64,000 nucleotides of DNA from Mercurialis annua (GCF_937616625.2 NC_065572.1:45225653-45289652); one strand, 5' to 3'. Shown: positions 12,001 through 25,002, counted from the stretch's first letter. Notes: generated from the letters alone by a model not told the origin. Numbers and translations: made by a program.

Positions 12001-15000
12001 ACGCGTCATTTCGATTATCATGCTTATGTCGCGTCACGAGTCTCTCTAACGCATCGTACCAATTTCCTAAGCATGGTTAGGTTATATTACGCAAAGTGTG
12101 CGTGAAAAGTGACATTAGATTAGTATGTCGCATCTCAAGTCTCTCTAACGCGTCGTTCCGATTTCCTAAGCATGGTTAGGTTATATTACGCAAAGTGTCC
12201 GTGAAAAGTGACACTAGATTAGTATGTCGCGTCTCAAGTCTCTCTAACGCTTCGTTCCGATATCCTAAGCATGGTTAGGTTATATTACGCAAAGTGTGCG
12301 TGAAAAGTGACGCTAGATTAGTATATCCTACCTCAAGTCTCTCTAACGCGTCGTTCCGATTTCCTAAGCATGGTTAAGTTATATTACGCAAAGTGTGCGT
12401 GAAAAGTTACAATTATTTAATATGTCGCGTCTCAAGTCGATTTAAAGCGGTGTTGCGATTACCTAACCATGGTTAGGTTATAGTACGCAAAGTTTGCGTG
12501 AAAAGTGACGCTAGATTAGTATATTGCGTCTCAATTCTATTTAACGCGTTGTTCCGACTAAGCTTGGTTAGGTTATATTACGCAAAGTGTGCGTGAAAAG
12601 TGACGCTAGATTAGTATGTCGCGTCTCAAGTCACTTTAACGCGTCGTTCCAATTACCATGCTTATGTCGCGTTAACGCGTCGTTTCGATTACCTAAGCAT
12701 GATTATGTTATTATTACGCAAAGTGTGCGTGATTAGTGACGCTAGATTAGTATGCCGCGTCTGAAGTATCTTTAACGCGTCGTTCCGATTACTTAAGCAT
12801 GGTTAAGTTATTTTCTCAAAGTGTGCATGAAAAGTGATGCTAGATTTGTATGTCGCGTCTCACGTCTCTTTAACGCGTCGTTTCGATTACCATTCTTAGC
12901 TTGCGTCACAAGTCTCTTTAACGCGTCGTTATGATTACCTAAGCATGGTTAGGTTATATTACGCAGAGTGTGCGTCAAAAGTGATGCTAGATTAGTATAT
13001 CGTATCTTAAGTCTCTCTAACGGTCGTTCCAATTTCCCAAGCATGGTTAGGTTATATTACGCAAAGTGTGCGTGAAAAGCGACGCTAAATTAGTATGTCA
13101 CGTGTCAAGTCTCTCTAACACGTCGTTCCGATTTCCTAAGATGATTATGTTATATTACGCAAAGTGTGCGTGAAAATTGACGCTAGATCAGTATATCCTA
13201 CCTCACGTTTCTCTAACGCGTCGTTCCGATTACCTAAGCATGGTTAGGTTATATTACGCAAAGTGTGCGCTAAAGGTTACGTTAGATTAGTACGTCGCAT
13301 CTCAAGTCTCTTTAACGTGTCGTTCTGATTACCGAAGCAAGGCTAGGTTATATTAAGCAAAGTGTGCGTGAAAAGTGACGCTAGATTAGTATGTCCAGTC
13401 TCAAGTCTCTTTAATGCGTCGTTCCGATTACCTAAGCATGGTTAGGTTATATTACACAAAGAGTGCGTTAAAAGTGACGCTAGATTAGTATGTCGCGTCT
13501 CAAGTCTCTTTAACGCGTTGTTTCGATTACCATGCTTATGTCGCGTCACAAGTCTCTCTAACGCATCGTTCCGATTATCTAAGCATGGTTAGGTTATATC
13601 ACGCAAAGTGTGCGTGAAAAGTGACGTTATATTAGTATGTCGCGTCTCAAGTCTCTTTAACGCGTCGTTTCGATTACCATGCTTATCTCGCATCACAAGT
13701 CTCTTTAACTCGTCATTGTGATTACCTAAGCATGGTTAGGTTATATTACGCAAAGTGTGCGTGAAAAGTGACACTAGATCAGTATATCCTACCTCAAGTC
13801 TCACTAACGCGTCGTTTCGATTTCCTAAGCATGGTTAGGTTATATTACGCAAAGTGTGCGTGAAAAGTGACGCTAGATTATATGACTCGTGTCAAGTCTC
13901 TTTAACACGTCGTTCCGATTTCCTAAGCATGGTTAGGTTATATTACGCAAAGTGTGCGTAAAAAAGTGACGGTATATTAGTATATCGCGTCTCAAGTCTC
14001 TTTAACACGTCGTTCCAATTACCTAAGCATGGAAAGCTTATATTACGCAAAGTGTTTTGAAAGGTGACGGTAGATTAGTATATCGCGTCTCAAGTCTCTT
14101 TAATGTGTCGTTCTAATTACCTAACCATGGTTTGGTTATGTTACGCAAGGTGTGCGTGAAAAGTGACGCTAGATTAGTATGTCGCATCTCAATGCTCTTT
14201 AACGCGTCGTTCCGTTTACCTAAGCATGGTTAGGTTATATTACGCAATGTCTGTGTGAAAAGTGACGCTATATTAGTATCTTGCGTCTCAAGTCTCTTTA
14301 ACGCGTCGTTTTGATTACCATGCTTATTAACCTGTCATTCCAATTACCTAAGCATAGTTAGGTTATATTACGCAAAGTGTGCGTGAAACGTTACGCTAGA
14401 TTAATATGTCGCTACTCAAGTCTCTATGATGCGTCGTTCTGATTACCTAAGCATGTGTAATAAGTGACGCTAGATTAGTATGGCGCGTTTCAAGTCTCTT
14501 TAACGCGTCGTTTCAATTACTGTGCTTATGTCGCGTCACAAGTGTCTCTAACGCGTCGTTCTGATTACCTAAGCATGGTTAGATTATATATTACGCAAAG
14601 TGTGCATGAAAAGTGACAATGTATTAGTATGTAGCATCTCAAGTCTTTTTAACGCGTCGTTCCGATTACCTAGGCATGGTTAGGTTATTTTACGCAAAGT
14701 GTGCGTGAAAAGTGACGCTAGATTAGTATGACGCGTCTCAAGTCTCTTTAATGCGTATTCCGATTACCTAAGCATGGTTAGGTTATATTACGTTATGTGT
14801 GCGTGAAAAGGGACGCCAGATTAGTATGTCGCATCTCAAGTCCTTTAACGCGTCTTTCCGATTATGTAAGCATGGTTAGGTTATATTACGCAAAGAGTGC
14901 GTGAAAAGTGATGCTAGATTAATGTGTCGCTACTCAAGTCTCTTTAATGTGTCGTTCCGATTTCCTAAGCATGGTTAGGTTATAGTACGCAAAGTTTGCG

Positions 15001-15769
15001 TGAAAAGTGACGCCATATTAGTATGTCGCCTCTGAAGTCTCTTTAACGCGTCGTTCCGATTATCTAAGCATGGGTAGGTTATTTTACGAAAAGTGTGCGT
15101 GAAAAATGACGCTACATTAGTATGTCGCGTCTCAAGTCTCTTTAACGCATTGTACCGATTACCTAAGGATGGTTAGGTTACTTCACGAAAAGTGTGCATG
15201 AAAAGTAACAAACATTAGTATGTCGCGTCTCTAGTCTATTTAACGCGTCATTCCGATTACCTAAGCATGGTTAGGTTATATTACGCAAAGTGTGCATGGA
15301 AAGTGACGCTAGATTAGTATGTCGCATCTCAATTCTCTTTAACGCGTTGTACCGATTACCTAAGGATGGTTAGGTTACTTTACAGAAAGTGTAGGTGAAA
15401 AGTGATGCTAGATTAGTATGTCGTGTCTTAAGTCTATTTAACGCGTCGTTCTGATTATCAAAGCATGGTTAGGTTATATTACGCGAAGTGTGTGTGAAAA
15501 GTTACGCTAGATTAGTATGTCGCGTCTCAATTCTCTTTAACGCGTTTTTCCGATTTCCTAAGCATGTTTAGTTTATATTATGCAAAGTGTGCGTGAAAAG
15601 TTACGCTAGATTAGTATGTCGCGTCTCAAGTCTCTTTAACGTGTCGTTTCGATTACCATGCTTATCCCGCGTCCCAAGTCTCTTTAACGCGTTGTTGCGA
15701 TTACCTATGCATGGTTAGGTTATATTACGCAAAGTGTGCGTGAAAATTGACGCTAAATTAGTATATCAT
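9060..15769 (-). repeat. Macro-repeat copy 1, part A
   Basis: This about 6.7-kb block is paired with 25,263-32,070 at an offset of 16,202 (GTTCTGATTACC landmark near 9063 and 25265), which becomes 16,301 after a 99-bp monomer duplication in the other copy. Identity is very high: the conceptual 76-residue frame at 9892-10122 differs by one residue from 26094-26324, and 10569-10799 is identical in translation to 26771-27001. Neighbouring monomers inside the block are far less alike. That contrast defines a recent higher-order duplication. Confidence 0.88.
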
Positions 15770-15775
15770 CTGTGC
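15763..15775. other. Breakpoint of a 4,690-bp presence/absence segment
   Basis: GCTAAATTAGTATATCAT is joined here to CTGTGCTTATGTCGCG. In the other macro-repeat copy the left flank is at 32,064-32,070 and the right flank at about 36,761. The offsets on the two sides (16,301 and 20,991) differ by 4,690 bp. The extra sequence there comprises 3,241 bp of satellite plus the solo LTR and one 5-bp duplication. The join falls inside a short-monomer context and is out of normal monomer phase, so deletion here is simpler than insertion there. Confidence 0.8.
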
Positions 15776-17040
15776 TTATGTCGCGCCACAAGTGTCTCTA
15801 ACGCGTCGTTCTGATTACCTAAGCATGGTTAGATTATATATTACGCAAAGTGTGCGTGAAAAGTGCAATGTTAATATGTAGTATCTCAAGTCTTTTTAAC
15901 GCGTCGTTCCGATTACTTAGGCATGGTTAGGTTATTTTACGCAAAGTGTGCGTGAAAAGTGACGCTAGATTAGTATGACGCGTCTCAAGTCTCTTTAATG
16001 CGTATTCCGATTACCTATAAGCATGGTTAGGTTATATTACGTGATGTGTGCGTGAAAAGGGACGATAGATTAGTATGTCGCGTCTCAAGTCCTTTAACGC
16101 GTCTTTCCGATTATGTAAGCATGGTTAGGTTATATTACGCAAAGTGCGCGTGAAAAGTGATGCTAGATTAATGTGTCGCTACTCAAGTCTCTTTAATGCG
16201 TCGTTCCAATTTCCTAAGCATGGTTAGGTTATAGTATGCAAAGTTTGCGTGAAAAGTGACGCCATATTAGTATGTCGCCTCTGAAGTCTCTTTAACGCGT
16301 CGTTCCGATTATCTAAGCACGGGTTGGTTATTTTACGAAAAGTGTGCGTGAAAAATGACGCTACATTAGTATGTCGCGTCTCAAGTCTCTTTAACGCATT
16401 GTACCGATTACCTAAGGATTGTTACTTCACGAAAAGTGTGCGTGAAAAGTAACAAACATTAGTGAGTCGCATCTCTAGTCTATTTAACGTGTCATTCCGA
16501 TTACCTAAGCATTGTTAGGTTATATTACGCAAAGTGTACATGGAAACTGACGCTAGATTAGTATGTCGCATCTCAATTCTCTTTAACGCGTTGTACCGAT
16601 TACCTAAGGATGGTTAGGTTAGTTTACATAAAGTGTACGTGAAAAGTGACGCTAGATTAGTATGTCGTGTCTTAAGTCTATTTAACGCGTCGTTCTGATT
16701 ATGAAAGCATGGTTAGGTTATATTACGTGAAGTGTGTGTGAAAAGTTACGCTAGATTAGTATGTCGCGTCTCAATTCTCTTTAACGCGTTGTTCCGATTA
16801 CCTAAGAATGGTTAGGTTATATTATGCAAAGTGTGCGTGAAAAGTTACGCTAGATTATTATGTCGCGTCTCAAGTCTCTTTATCGCATCTTTCTGGTTAC
16901 CTAGGCATGGTTAGGTTTCTTTAACGCGTCGTTCCGATTACCTAAGCATGGTTAGGTTATATATTACGCAAAGTGTGCTTAAAAAGTGATGCTAGATTAG
17001 TTTGTTTTGTCTCAAGTCTCTTTTACAAGTCATTTCGATT

Positions 17041-17184
17041 ACCATACTTATCTCGCGTCACAAGTCTCTTTAACGCGTCGTTCCGATTACCATACTTATC
17101 TCGCGTCACAAGTCTCTTTAACGCGTCGTTCCGTTTACCATACTTATCTCGCGTTACAAGTCTCTTTAACGCGTCGTTCCGATT
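17041..17184 (-). repeat. Three tandem 48-bp short monomers
   Basis: ACCATACTTATCTCGCG starts at 17041, 17089 and 17137, and the next full monomer resumes at 17185, giving three exact 48-bp units. This is the reverse-sense equivalent of the run at 2629. An equivalent run lies 20,752 bp downstream at 37793-37936, so it was copied with the macro-repeat. Overlapping frames of 72-75 codons here are by-products of 48 being divisible by three. Confidence 0.93.
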
Positions 17185-18068
17185 ACCTAAGCATGGCTAG
17201 GTTATATTACGCAAACAGTGCGTGAAAACTGACGTTAAATTAGTATGTCTCGTCTCAAGTCTCTCTAACGCGTCGTCCAATTTCCTAAGCAGGGTTAAGT
17301 TATTTTACGCAAAGTGTGCGTGAAAAGTGACGCTTGATTAGTATGTCCAGTCTCAAGTCTCTTTAACGCGTCGTTCCGATTACCTAAGCATGGTTAAGTT
17401 ATATTACGCAAAGTGTGCGTAAAAAGTGACGCTAGATTAGTTTGTTTCGTCTCAAGTCTTTTTAACGCTTAATTTCGATTACTATATTTATCTCGCGTCA
17501 CAAGTCTCTTTAACGCGTCGTTCCGATTACCTAAGCATGGTTAGGTTATATTACGCAAAGAGTGCGTGAATAGTGATGCTATATTAGTATGTCGCGTCTC
17601 AAGTCTCTCTAACGCGTCGTTCCAATTTCCTAAGCATGGTTATGTTATATTACGGAATGCGTGCGTAAAAAGTGACGCTAGATTAATATTGCACGTCTCA
17701 AGTCTCTTTAACGCGTCGTTTTGATTACCATGCTTATGTCGCGTCACAAGTCTCTCGAACGTATCGTTCTGATTACCTAAGCATGGTTAGGTTATATTAC
17801 GCAAAGTGTGCGTAGAAAATGACAATAGATTAGTATGTAGCGTCTCAAGTCTATTTAACGCGTCGTTCCAATTACATAAGCATGGTTAGGTTATATTACG
17901 CAGAGTGTACGTGAAAAATGACAATAGATTAGTATGTCACGTCTTAAGTCTATCTAACGCGTTGTTCCGATTACCTTAGCATGGTTAGGTTATATTACGC
18001 ATAGTGTGCGTGGAAAGTGACGATAGATTAGTATGTCGCGTCTCAATTCTCTTTGTCGCATTATTCTG

Positions 18069-18085
18069 ATTATCTAAGCATGGTT
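18069..18085. repeat. SINE target-site duplication, left copy
   Basis: ATTATCTAAGCATGGTT is repeated exactly on the far side of the SINE at 18194. It is ordinary reverse-sense satellite sequence, so the insertion went into the CCTAAGCATGG core of a monomer. The final two T residues merge with the SINE T-run, so the true length is 15-17 bp. Confidence 0.95.
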
Positions 18086-18126
18086 TTTTTTTTTTGATAA
18101 TTGGGGAGGGGAGAGCGCTTGTGGGA

Positions 18127-18137
18127 GGAATTGAACC
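18127..18137 (-). promoter_or_regulatory. SINE B box (Pol III internal promoter)
   Basis: The minus strand reads GGTTCAATTCC, matching the B-box pattern GGTTCRANNCC. It sits inside the short near-palindrome GTGGG...CCCAC that corresponds to a tRNA T arm. Activity is not implied. Confidence 0.85.
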
Positions 18138-18170
18138 CACGACCTGGCAGTTTGCTGCCTAGCGCTTATT

Positions 18171-18182
18171 CCATTTGAGCTT
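18171..18182 (-). promoter_or_regulatory. SINE A box, degenerate
   Basis: The minus strand reads AAGCTCAAATGG where the A-box pattern is TRGCNNARNNGG. The first base is changed because one base of GAGCTATAGCTC is missing. The truncated copy at 24978 has the intact TAGCTCAAATGG. Confidence 0.8.
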
Positions 18183-18193
18183 AGCTCATTGGT

Positions 18194-18210
18194 ATTATCT
18201 AAGCATGGTT
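18194..18210. repeat. SINE target-site duplication, right copy
   Basis: ATTATCTAAGCATGGTT matches 18069-18085 exactly and continues into satellite as AGAGGTTATATTATGC. The AGAGG variant downstream is shared at 25.02 kb and 38.96 kb and marks this insertion site. Confidence 0.95.
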
Positions 18211-19090
18211 AGAGGTTATATTATGCAAAGCGTGCGTGAAAAGTGACACTAGATTAGTATGTCGCGTATAAAGTCTATTTAACGCGTCGTTCCTAATACC
18301 TAAGCATGGTTAGGTTATATTACGCAAGGTGTGCGTGAAAAGTGACGCTAGATTAGTATGTCGCGTCTCAAGGCTCTTTAATGCGTAATACGCAAAGTTT
18401 GCATGGAAAGTGACGGTAGATTAGTATGTCGCGTGTCAAGGCTCTTTAATGCGTCGTTCTGATTACCTAAGCATGGTTAGGTTATATTACGCAATGTGAG
18501 CGTGAAAAGTGACGCTAGATTAGCATGTCGTGTCTCAAGGCTCTTTAATGCGTCGTTCCGATTACCTAAGCATGATTAGGTTATACTACGCAAAGTTTAA
18601 GTGAAAAGTGACGCTAGATTAGTATGTCGCTTCTCAAGTCTCTTTAACGCGTCGTTTCGATTACCATGCTTATGTCGCGTCACAAGTCTCTCTAACGCGT
18701 CGTTCCGATTACCTAAGCATGGTTAGGTTATAGTACGCCAATTGTGCGTAAAAAGGATCAATAGATAAGTATGTCGCGTCTCAAGTCTCTTTAACGCGTC
18801 GTTCCTATTACCTAAGAATGGTTAGGTTATATTACGCCAAGTGTGCTTGAAAAGTGACGCTAGATTAGTATGTCAAGTCTCCAATCTCTTTCACGCGTCG
18901 TTCCGAATACCTAAGCATGGTTAGGTTATATTACGCAAAGTGTGCGTAAAAAGTGACACTAGATTAGTATGTTTCGTATCAAGTCTCTTTATCGCGTCGT
19001 TTCGATCACCATACTTATCTCGCGTAACAAGTCTCTTTAACGCGTCGTTCCAATTACCTATGCATGGTTAGGTTATATTACGCAAAGTGT

Positions 19091-19387
19091 GCGTGAAAAG
19101 TGAGGTTAGATTATTATGTCGCGTCTCAATTCTCTCTAACGCGTTGTTCCAATTTCCTATGCATGGTTAGGTTATATTACGCAAAGTGTGCGTGAAAAGT
19201 GAGGTTAGATTATTATGTCGCGTCTCAATTCTCTCTAACGCGTCGTTCCGATTACCTATGCATGGTTAGGTTATATTACACAAAGTGTGCGTGAAAAGTG
19301 AGGTTAGATTATTATGTCGCGTCTCAATTCTCTCTAACGCGTTGTTCCAATTATCTAAGCATGGTTAGGTTATATTACGCAAAGTGT
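19091..19387 (-). repeat. Exact-phase triplication of one 99-bp monomer
   Basis: A monomer with the private variant GTGAGGTTAGATTATTATG begins at 19091, 19190 and 19289, three times at exactly 99 bp. The equivalent place in part A (about 9.8 kb and 26.0 kb) has a single copy. Part B' also has three copies, at 39941. The triplication therefore arose after parts A and B separated and before the macro-repeat was duplicated. Confidence 0.9.
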
Positions 19388-22300
19388 GCGTGAAAAGTGA
19401 CACTACATTAGTATGTCGCGTCTCAAGTCTCTCTAACGCGTCGTTCCGATTTACTGAGCATGGTTATGTTATATTACGCAACACGTGCGTAAAAAGTGAC
19501 GCTAGATTAATATTGCGTGTCTCAAGTCTTTTTAACGCGTCATTTCGATTACCATGCTTATGTCACGTCACAAGTCTCTCTAACGCGTCATTCCGATTAC
19601 CTAAGCATGGTTAGGTTATAGTACGCAAAGTGTGCGTGGAAAGGAGCAATAGTTTAGTATGTCGCGTCTCAATTCTTTTTAACGCGTCGTTCCGATTACC
19701 TAAGTATGGTTAGGTTATATTACGCAAAGTGTGCGTGAAAATTAGTATGTCCAGTCTCAAGTCTCTTTAATGCGTCGTTCCGATTACCTAAGCATGGTTA
19801 GGTTTTATTACACAAAGTGTGCGTAAAAAGTGAGGCTAGATTAGTTTGTTTCGTCTCAATTCTCTTTAACGCGTCGTTTCGATTACTATACTTATCTCGA
19901 GTCACAAGTCTCTTTAACGCGTCGTTCCGATTACCTAAGCATGGTTAGGTTATATTAGGCAAAGTGTGCGTGAAAAGTGACTTTTGATTAGTATGTCGCA
20001 TCTCAAGTCTCTCTAACGCGTCATTCCGATTTCCTAAGCATGGTTAGGTTACATTACGCAAAGTGTCCGTGAAAAGTGACACTAGATTAGTATGTCGTGT
20101 CTCAAGTCTCTCTAACGCGTCGTTCCGATATCCTAAGCATGGTTATGTTATATTACACAACGCGTGCGTAAACAGTGACTCTAGATTAATATTGCGCGTC
20201 TCAAATCTCTTTAACGCGTCTTTTCGATTACCATGCTTATGTCGCGTCACAAGTCTCTCGAACACGTCGTTCCGACTACCTAAGCATGGTTAGGTTGTAT
20301 TACATAAAGTGTGCGTTGAAAATGACAATAGATTATTAGTATGTCGCATCTCAAGTCTATTTAACGCATCGTTCGAATTACTTAAGCATGGTTAGGTTAT
20401 ATTAGGCAGAGTGTACGTGAAAAATGACAATGGATTAGTATGTCGCGTCTTAAGTCTATCTAACGCGTTGTTCCGATTACCTTAGCATGGTTAGGTTATA
20501 TTACGCAAACTGTGCGTGAAAAGTGACGCTAGATTAGTATGTCGCATCTCAATTCTCTTTATCGCGTTGTTCCAATTATCTAAGCATGGTTAGGGTATAT
20601 TATGCAAAGCGTGCGTGAAAAGTGACATTTGATTAGTATGTCGTGTCTAAAGTCTATTTAACGCGTCGTTCCAATTACCTAAGAATGGTTAGGTTATATT
20701 ACGCAGTGTGAGTGAAAAGTGACGCTAGATTAGCATGTCGCGTCTCAAGGCTTTTTAATGCGTCGTTCCGATTACCTAAGCATGGTTAGGTTATAATACG
20801 CAAAGTTTGCGTGAAAAGTGACGCTAGATTAGTATGTCGCGTGTCAAGGCTCTTTAACGCGTCGTTCCGATTACCTAAGCATGGTTAGGCTATAGTACGC
20901 AAAGTGTGCGTAAAAAGGATCAATTTATTAGTATTTCGCGTCTCAAGTATCTTTATCGCATTGTTCCTATTACATAAGCATGGTTAGGTTATATTACGCA
21001 AAGTGTGCGTGAAAAGTGACGCTAGATTAGTATGTCCAGGCTCAAATCTCTTTAAAGCGTTGTTCCGATTACCTAAGCATGGTTAGGTTCTATTACGCAA
21101 AGTGTGTGTAAAAAGTGATGCTAGGTTAGTATTTTTCGTCTCAAGTCTCTTTAATGCGTCGTTTCGCTTACCATACATATCTCGCGTCACAAGTCTTGTT
21201 AACGCGTCGTTCCGATTACCTAAGCATGGTTAGGTTATATTACGCAATGTGTGCGTGAAAAGTGACGTTAGATTAGTACGTCGCGTCTCAAGTCTCTCTA
21301 ACGCGTCGTACCAATTTACTAAGCATGCCTAGGTTATATTACGCGAAGTGTGCGTGAAAAGTAACACTAGATTAGTAGGTCGCGTCTCAAGTCTCCATAC
21401 ACGCCGTTCCCATTTCCGAAGCATGGTTATGTTATATTACGCAAAGTGTGCGTAAAAAATGACGCTAGATTAATATTGCGCGTCTCAAGTCTCTTGAACG
21501 CGTCGTTTCGATTATCATGCTTATGTCGCGTCACGAGTCTCTCTAACGCGTCGTACCGATTTCCTAAGCATGGTTAGGTTATATTACGCAAAGTGTGCGT
21601 GAAAAGTGACTTTAGATTAGTATATCGCATCTCAAGTCTCTCTAACGCGTCGTTCCGATTTCCTAGGCATGGTTAGGTTATATTACGCAAAGTGTCCGTG
21701 AAAAGTGACACTAGATTAGTATGTCGCGTCTCAAGTCTCTCCAACGCGTCGTTCCGATATCCTAAGCATGGTTAGGTTATATTACGCAAAGTGTGCGTGA
21801 AATGTGACGCTAGATTAGTATATCCTACCTCAAGTCTCTCTAACGCGTCGTTCCGATTTCCTAAGCATGGTAGGTTATATTACGCAAAGTGTGCGTGAAA
21901 AGTTACAATTATTTAGTATGTCGCGTCTCAAGTTGATTTAAAGCGGTGTTGCGATTACCTAACCATGGTTAGGTTATAGTACGCAAAGTTTGTTTGAAAA
22001 GTGACGCTAGATTAGTATATTGCCTCTCAATTCTATTTAACGCGTTGTTCCGACTAAGCATGGTTAGGTTATATTACGCAAAGTGTGGGTGAAAAGTGAC
22101 GCTAGATTAGTATGTCACGTGTCAAGTCTCTCTAACACGTCGTTCCGATTTCCTAAGATGATTATGTTATATTACGCAAAGTGTGCGTGAAAAGTGACGC
22201 TAGATCAGTATATCCTGCCTCAAGTCTCTCGAACACTTCGTTCCGATTACCTAAGCATGGTTAGGTTATATTACGCAAAGTGTGAGCTAAAAGTTACGTT

Positions 22301-22735
22301 AGATTAGTATGTCGCATCTCAAGTCTCTTTAACGTGTCGTTCTGATTACTTAAGCATGGCTAGATTATATTATGCAAGCTGTGCGTTAAAAGTTACGCTT
22401 GATTAGTATGTCGCGTCTCAAGGCTCTTTAATGCGTCGTTCCGATTACCTAAGCATGGTCAGGATATATTACACAAAGAGTGCGTTAAAATTGACGCTAG
22501 ATTAGTATGTCGCGTCTCAAGTCTCTTTAACGCGTTGTTTCGATTACCATGCTTACGTCGCGTCACAAGTCTCTCTAACGCATCGTTCCGATTATCTAAG
22601 CATGGTTAGGTTATATCACGCAAAGTGTGCGTGAAAAGTGACGTTATATTAGTATGTCGCGTCTCAAGTCTCTTTAACGCGTCGTTTCGATTACCATGTT
22701 TATCTCGCGTCACAAGTCTCTTTAACTCGTCATTG

Positions 22736-22746
22736 TGATTACGTTA
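22736..22746. other. Out-of-phase deletion junction shared with 43.59 kb
   Basis: TCATTGTGATTAC is fused to GTTAAAAATGACAATAG, skipping out of monomer phase. Part A shows the unbroken form TCATTGTGATTACCTAAGC near 13.71 kb and 29.92 kb. The same fusion recurs at about 43,591, so it predates the macro-repeat duplication. Confidence 0.8.
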
Positions 22747-24977
22747 AAAATGACAATAGATTAGTATGTCGCGTCTTAAGTCTATCTAACGCGTCGTTCC
22801 AATTACCTAAGCATGGTTAAGTTATATTACGTGGAGTGTGCGTGAAAAATGACGCTAGATTAGTATGTCGGGTCTCAATTCTCTTTATTGCGTTGTTCCG
22901 ATTATCTAAGCATGGTTAGGTTATATTATGCAAAGCGTGCGTGAAAAGTGATACTAGATTACTAGTGTCTAATGTCTATGTGACACGTCGTTCCGATTAC
23001 CTAAGCATGGTTAGGTTATATTACGCAAGGTGTGCGTGAAAAGTGACGCTAGATTAGTATGTCGCGTCTCAAGGCTATTTAATGCGTCATTACGATTACC
23101 TAAGCATGATTAGGTTACAATATGCAAAGTTTGCGTGAAAAGTGACGCTAGATTAGTATGTCGCTTCTCAAGTCTCTTTAACGCGTCGGTTCGATTACCA
23201 TACTTATCTCGCGTCACAAGTCTCTTTAACGCGTCGTTCCGATTATATAAGCATGGTTAGGTTATATTACGCAAAGTGTGCGTAAAAAGTGACGTTAGAT
23301 TAGTATTTCGCTCTCAAGTCTCTCTAACGCGTCGTTCCGATTACCTATACATGGTTAGGTTATATTACGCAAAGTGTGCATAAAAAGTGACACTAGATTT
23401 GTATGTCGCGTCTTAAGTCTCTCTAACGCGTCGTTCCAATTTCCTAAGCATGGTTATGTTATAATACGCAAAGTGTGCGTAAAAAGTGACGCTAGATTAA
23501 TATTGCGCGTCTCAAGTCTTTTTAACGCGTCGTTTCGATTACCATGCTTATGTCGCGTCACAAGTCTCTCTAACGTGTCGTTCCGATTACCTAAGCATGG
23601 TTAGGTTATAGTACGCAAAGTGTGCGTGAAAAGGATCAATAGATTATTAGTATACTCAAAACTCTTTAATGAGTCGTTCCTATTACTTCAGTATGGTTAG
23701 GTTATATTACGCAAAGTGTGCGTGAAAAGTGATGCTAGATTATTATTTCCAGTCTCAAGTCTCTTTAACGCGTCGTTTCGATTACTTAAGCATGGTTATG
23801 TTATATTACGCAAAGTGTGCGTAAAACGTGACGCTAGATTAGTTTGTTTTGTCTTAAGTCTCTTTAACGTGTTGTTTCGATTACTATACTTATCTCGCGT
23901 CACAAGTCTCCTTAACGCGTCGTTTCGCTTACCTAAGCATGGTTAGGTTATATTACCAAAAGTGTGTGTGAAAAGTGATGCTAGATTAGTATGTCGCGTC
24001 TCAAGCGTCTCTAACGCGTCGTTCCGATTTCCTAAGCATGGGTAGGTTATATTACGCAAAGTGTGTGTAAAAAGTGATGCTAGATTAATATGGCGCGTCT
24101 TAAGTCTTTTTAATGGGTCGTTTCGATTACCATGCTTATGCCGTGTCACAAGTCCCTCTAACGCGACGTTCCGATTACCTAAGCATGGTTAGGTTATATT
24201 ACGCAAAGTGTGCGTGAAAGATGAAAATTGATTAGTATGTCGCGTCTCAAGTCTATATAACGTGTCGTTCCAATTACTTAAGCATGGTTAGGTTATATTA
24301 TGCAAAGTGTGCGCGAAAAGTGATGCTAGATTAGTATGTCGCGTCTCAAGTCTCTTTAACGCGTCGTTCCGATTACCTAAGCATAGTTAGGTTATATAGT
24401 GCGTGAAAAGTGACGCTAGATAAGTATATTGCATCACAATTCTCTTTAACGCGTCGTTCCGATTACCTAAGCTTGGTAAGGTTACGCGAAGTGTGCGTAA
24501 AAAGTGACGCTAGATTAGTATGGCGCGTCTCAAGTCTCTCTAGCGCGTGGTTTTAATTACCATGCTTATGTAGCGTCACAAGTCTCTCTAACGCGTTGTT
24601 CTGATTACCTACACATTGTTGGGTTATATTACGCAAAGCGTGCGTGAATAGTGACGCTAGATTAGTATGTCGCGTCTCAAGTCTATTTAACGCATCATTA
24701 AGATTACCTAAGCTTTGTTGGGTTATATTACGCAAAGCGTGCGTGAAAACAGACACTAGATTAGCATGTCGCGTCTCAAGTCTATTTACCGCATCATTAC
24801 GATTACCTAAGCATGGTTAGGTTATATTACGCAAAGTGTGCGTGAAAAGGGACGCTAGATGAGTATGTCGCGTTCTCTTTCACGCATCTTTCCGATTACC
24901 TAAGCATGGTTAGGTTATATTACGCAAAGAGTGTGTGAAAAGTGACGCTAGATTAGTATGTCGCGTCTCAATTCTCT

Positions 24978-25002
24978 ACCATTTGAGCTATAGCTCATTG
25001 GT
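24978..25002 (-). mobile_element. SINE stump: 5' end only, with intact A box
   Basis: The minus strand reads ACCAATGAGCTATAGCTC then AAATGGT, which is the first 25 bases of the SINE. The rest of the element, its A-tail and the left target-site copy are missing. The upstream join is GTCTCAATTCTCT to ACCATTTGAG. In the intact loci GTCTCAATTCTCT lies just upstream of the insertion, so a single deletion of roughly 115-130 bp explains the stump. Its A box, TAGCTCAAATGG, fits the pattern perfectly, and it keeps one base lost in both full-length copies. Confidence 0.88.

Larger units (their letters stand above)
18086..18193 (-). mobile_element. tRNA-derived SINE, copy 1 (about 108 bp)
   Basis: On the minus strand the element starts ACCAATGAGCTAAGCTC, has an internal Pol III-type promoter (A box then B box GGTTCAATTCC, about 33 nt apart), continues GCGCTCTCCCCTCCCCAATT and ends in an A-run (12 T on the plus strand including duplication bases). 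It is flanked by a perfect 15-17-bp target-site duplication. Such elements are non-autonomous retrotransposons transcribed by RNA polymerase III and mobilised by LINE enzymes (family knowledge). The tRNA-like half is degenerate: the T stem pairs imperfectly and no acceptor stem is convincing, so it is not a tRNA gene. The A box has lost one base relative to the stump at 24978. No family name is assigned. Confidence 0.9.
15771..24000 (-). repeat. Macro-repeat copy 1, part B
   Basis: The block is paired with about 36,762-44,750. The offset changes in steps: 20,991 at the left edge, 20,694 near 16.2 kb, 20,752 from 17.0 to 18.4 kb, 20,850 from 18.5 to about 23.3 kb, and 20,752 again near 23.7 kb. 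Steps of 297, 98 and 98 bp are three, one and one monomers. The 58-bp step lies near 16.92 kb, where GGTTAGGTTT is fused to CTTTAACGCG. Shared features include the SINE, a monomer triplication and the 22.74-kb junction. Confidence 0.87.

Noticed and set aside
18086..18193. A functional tRNA gene
   Set aside because: The A and B boxes are tRNA-like, but the T stem has mismatches, no acceptor stem pairs, the element ends in an A-run and it has a target-site duplication. A SINE fits better.
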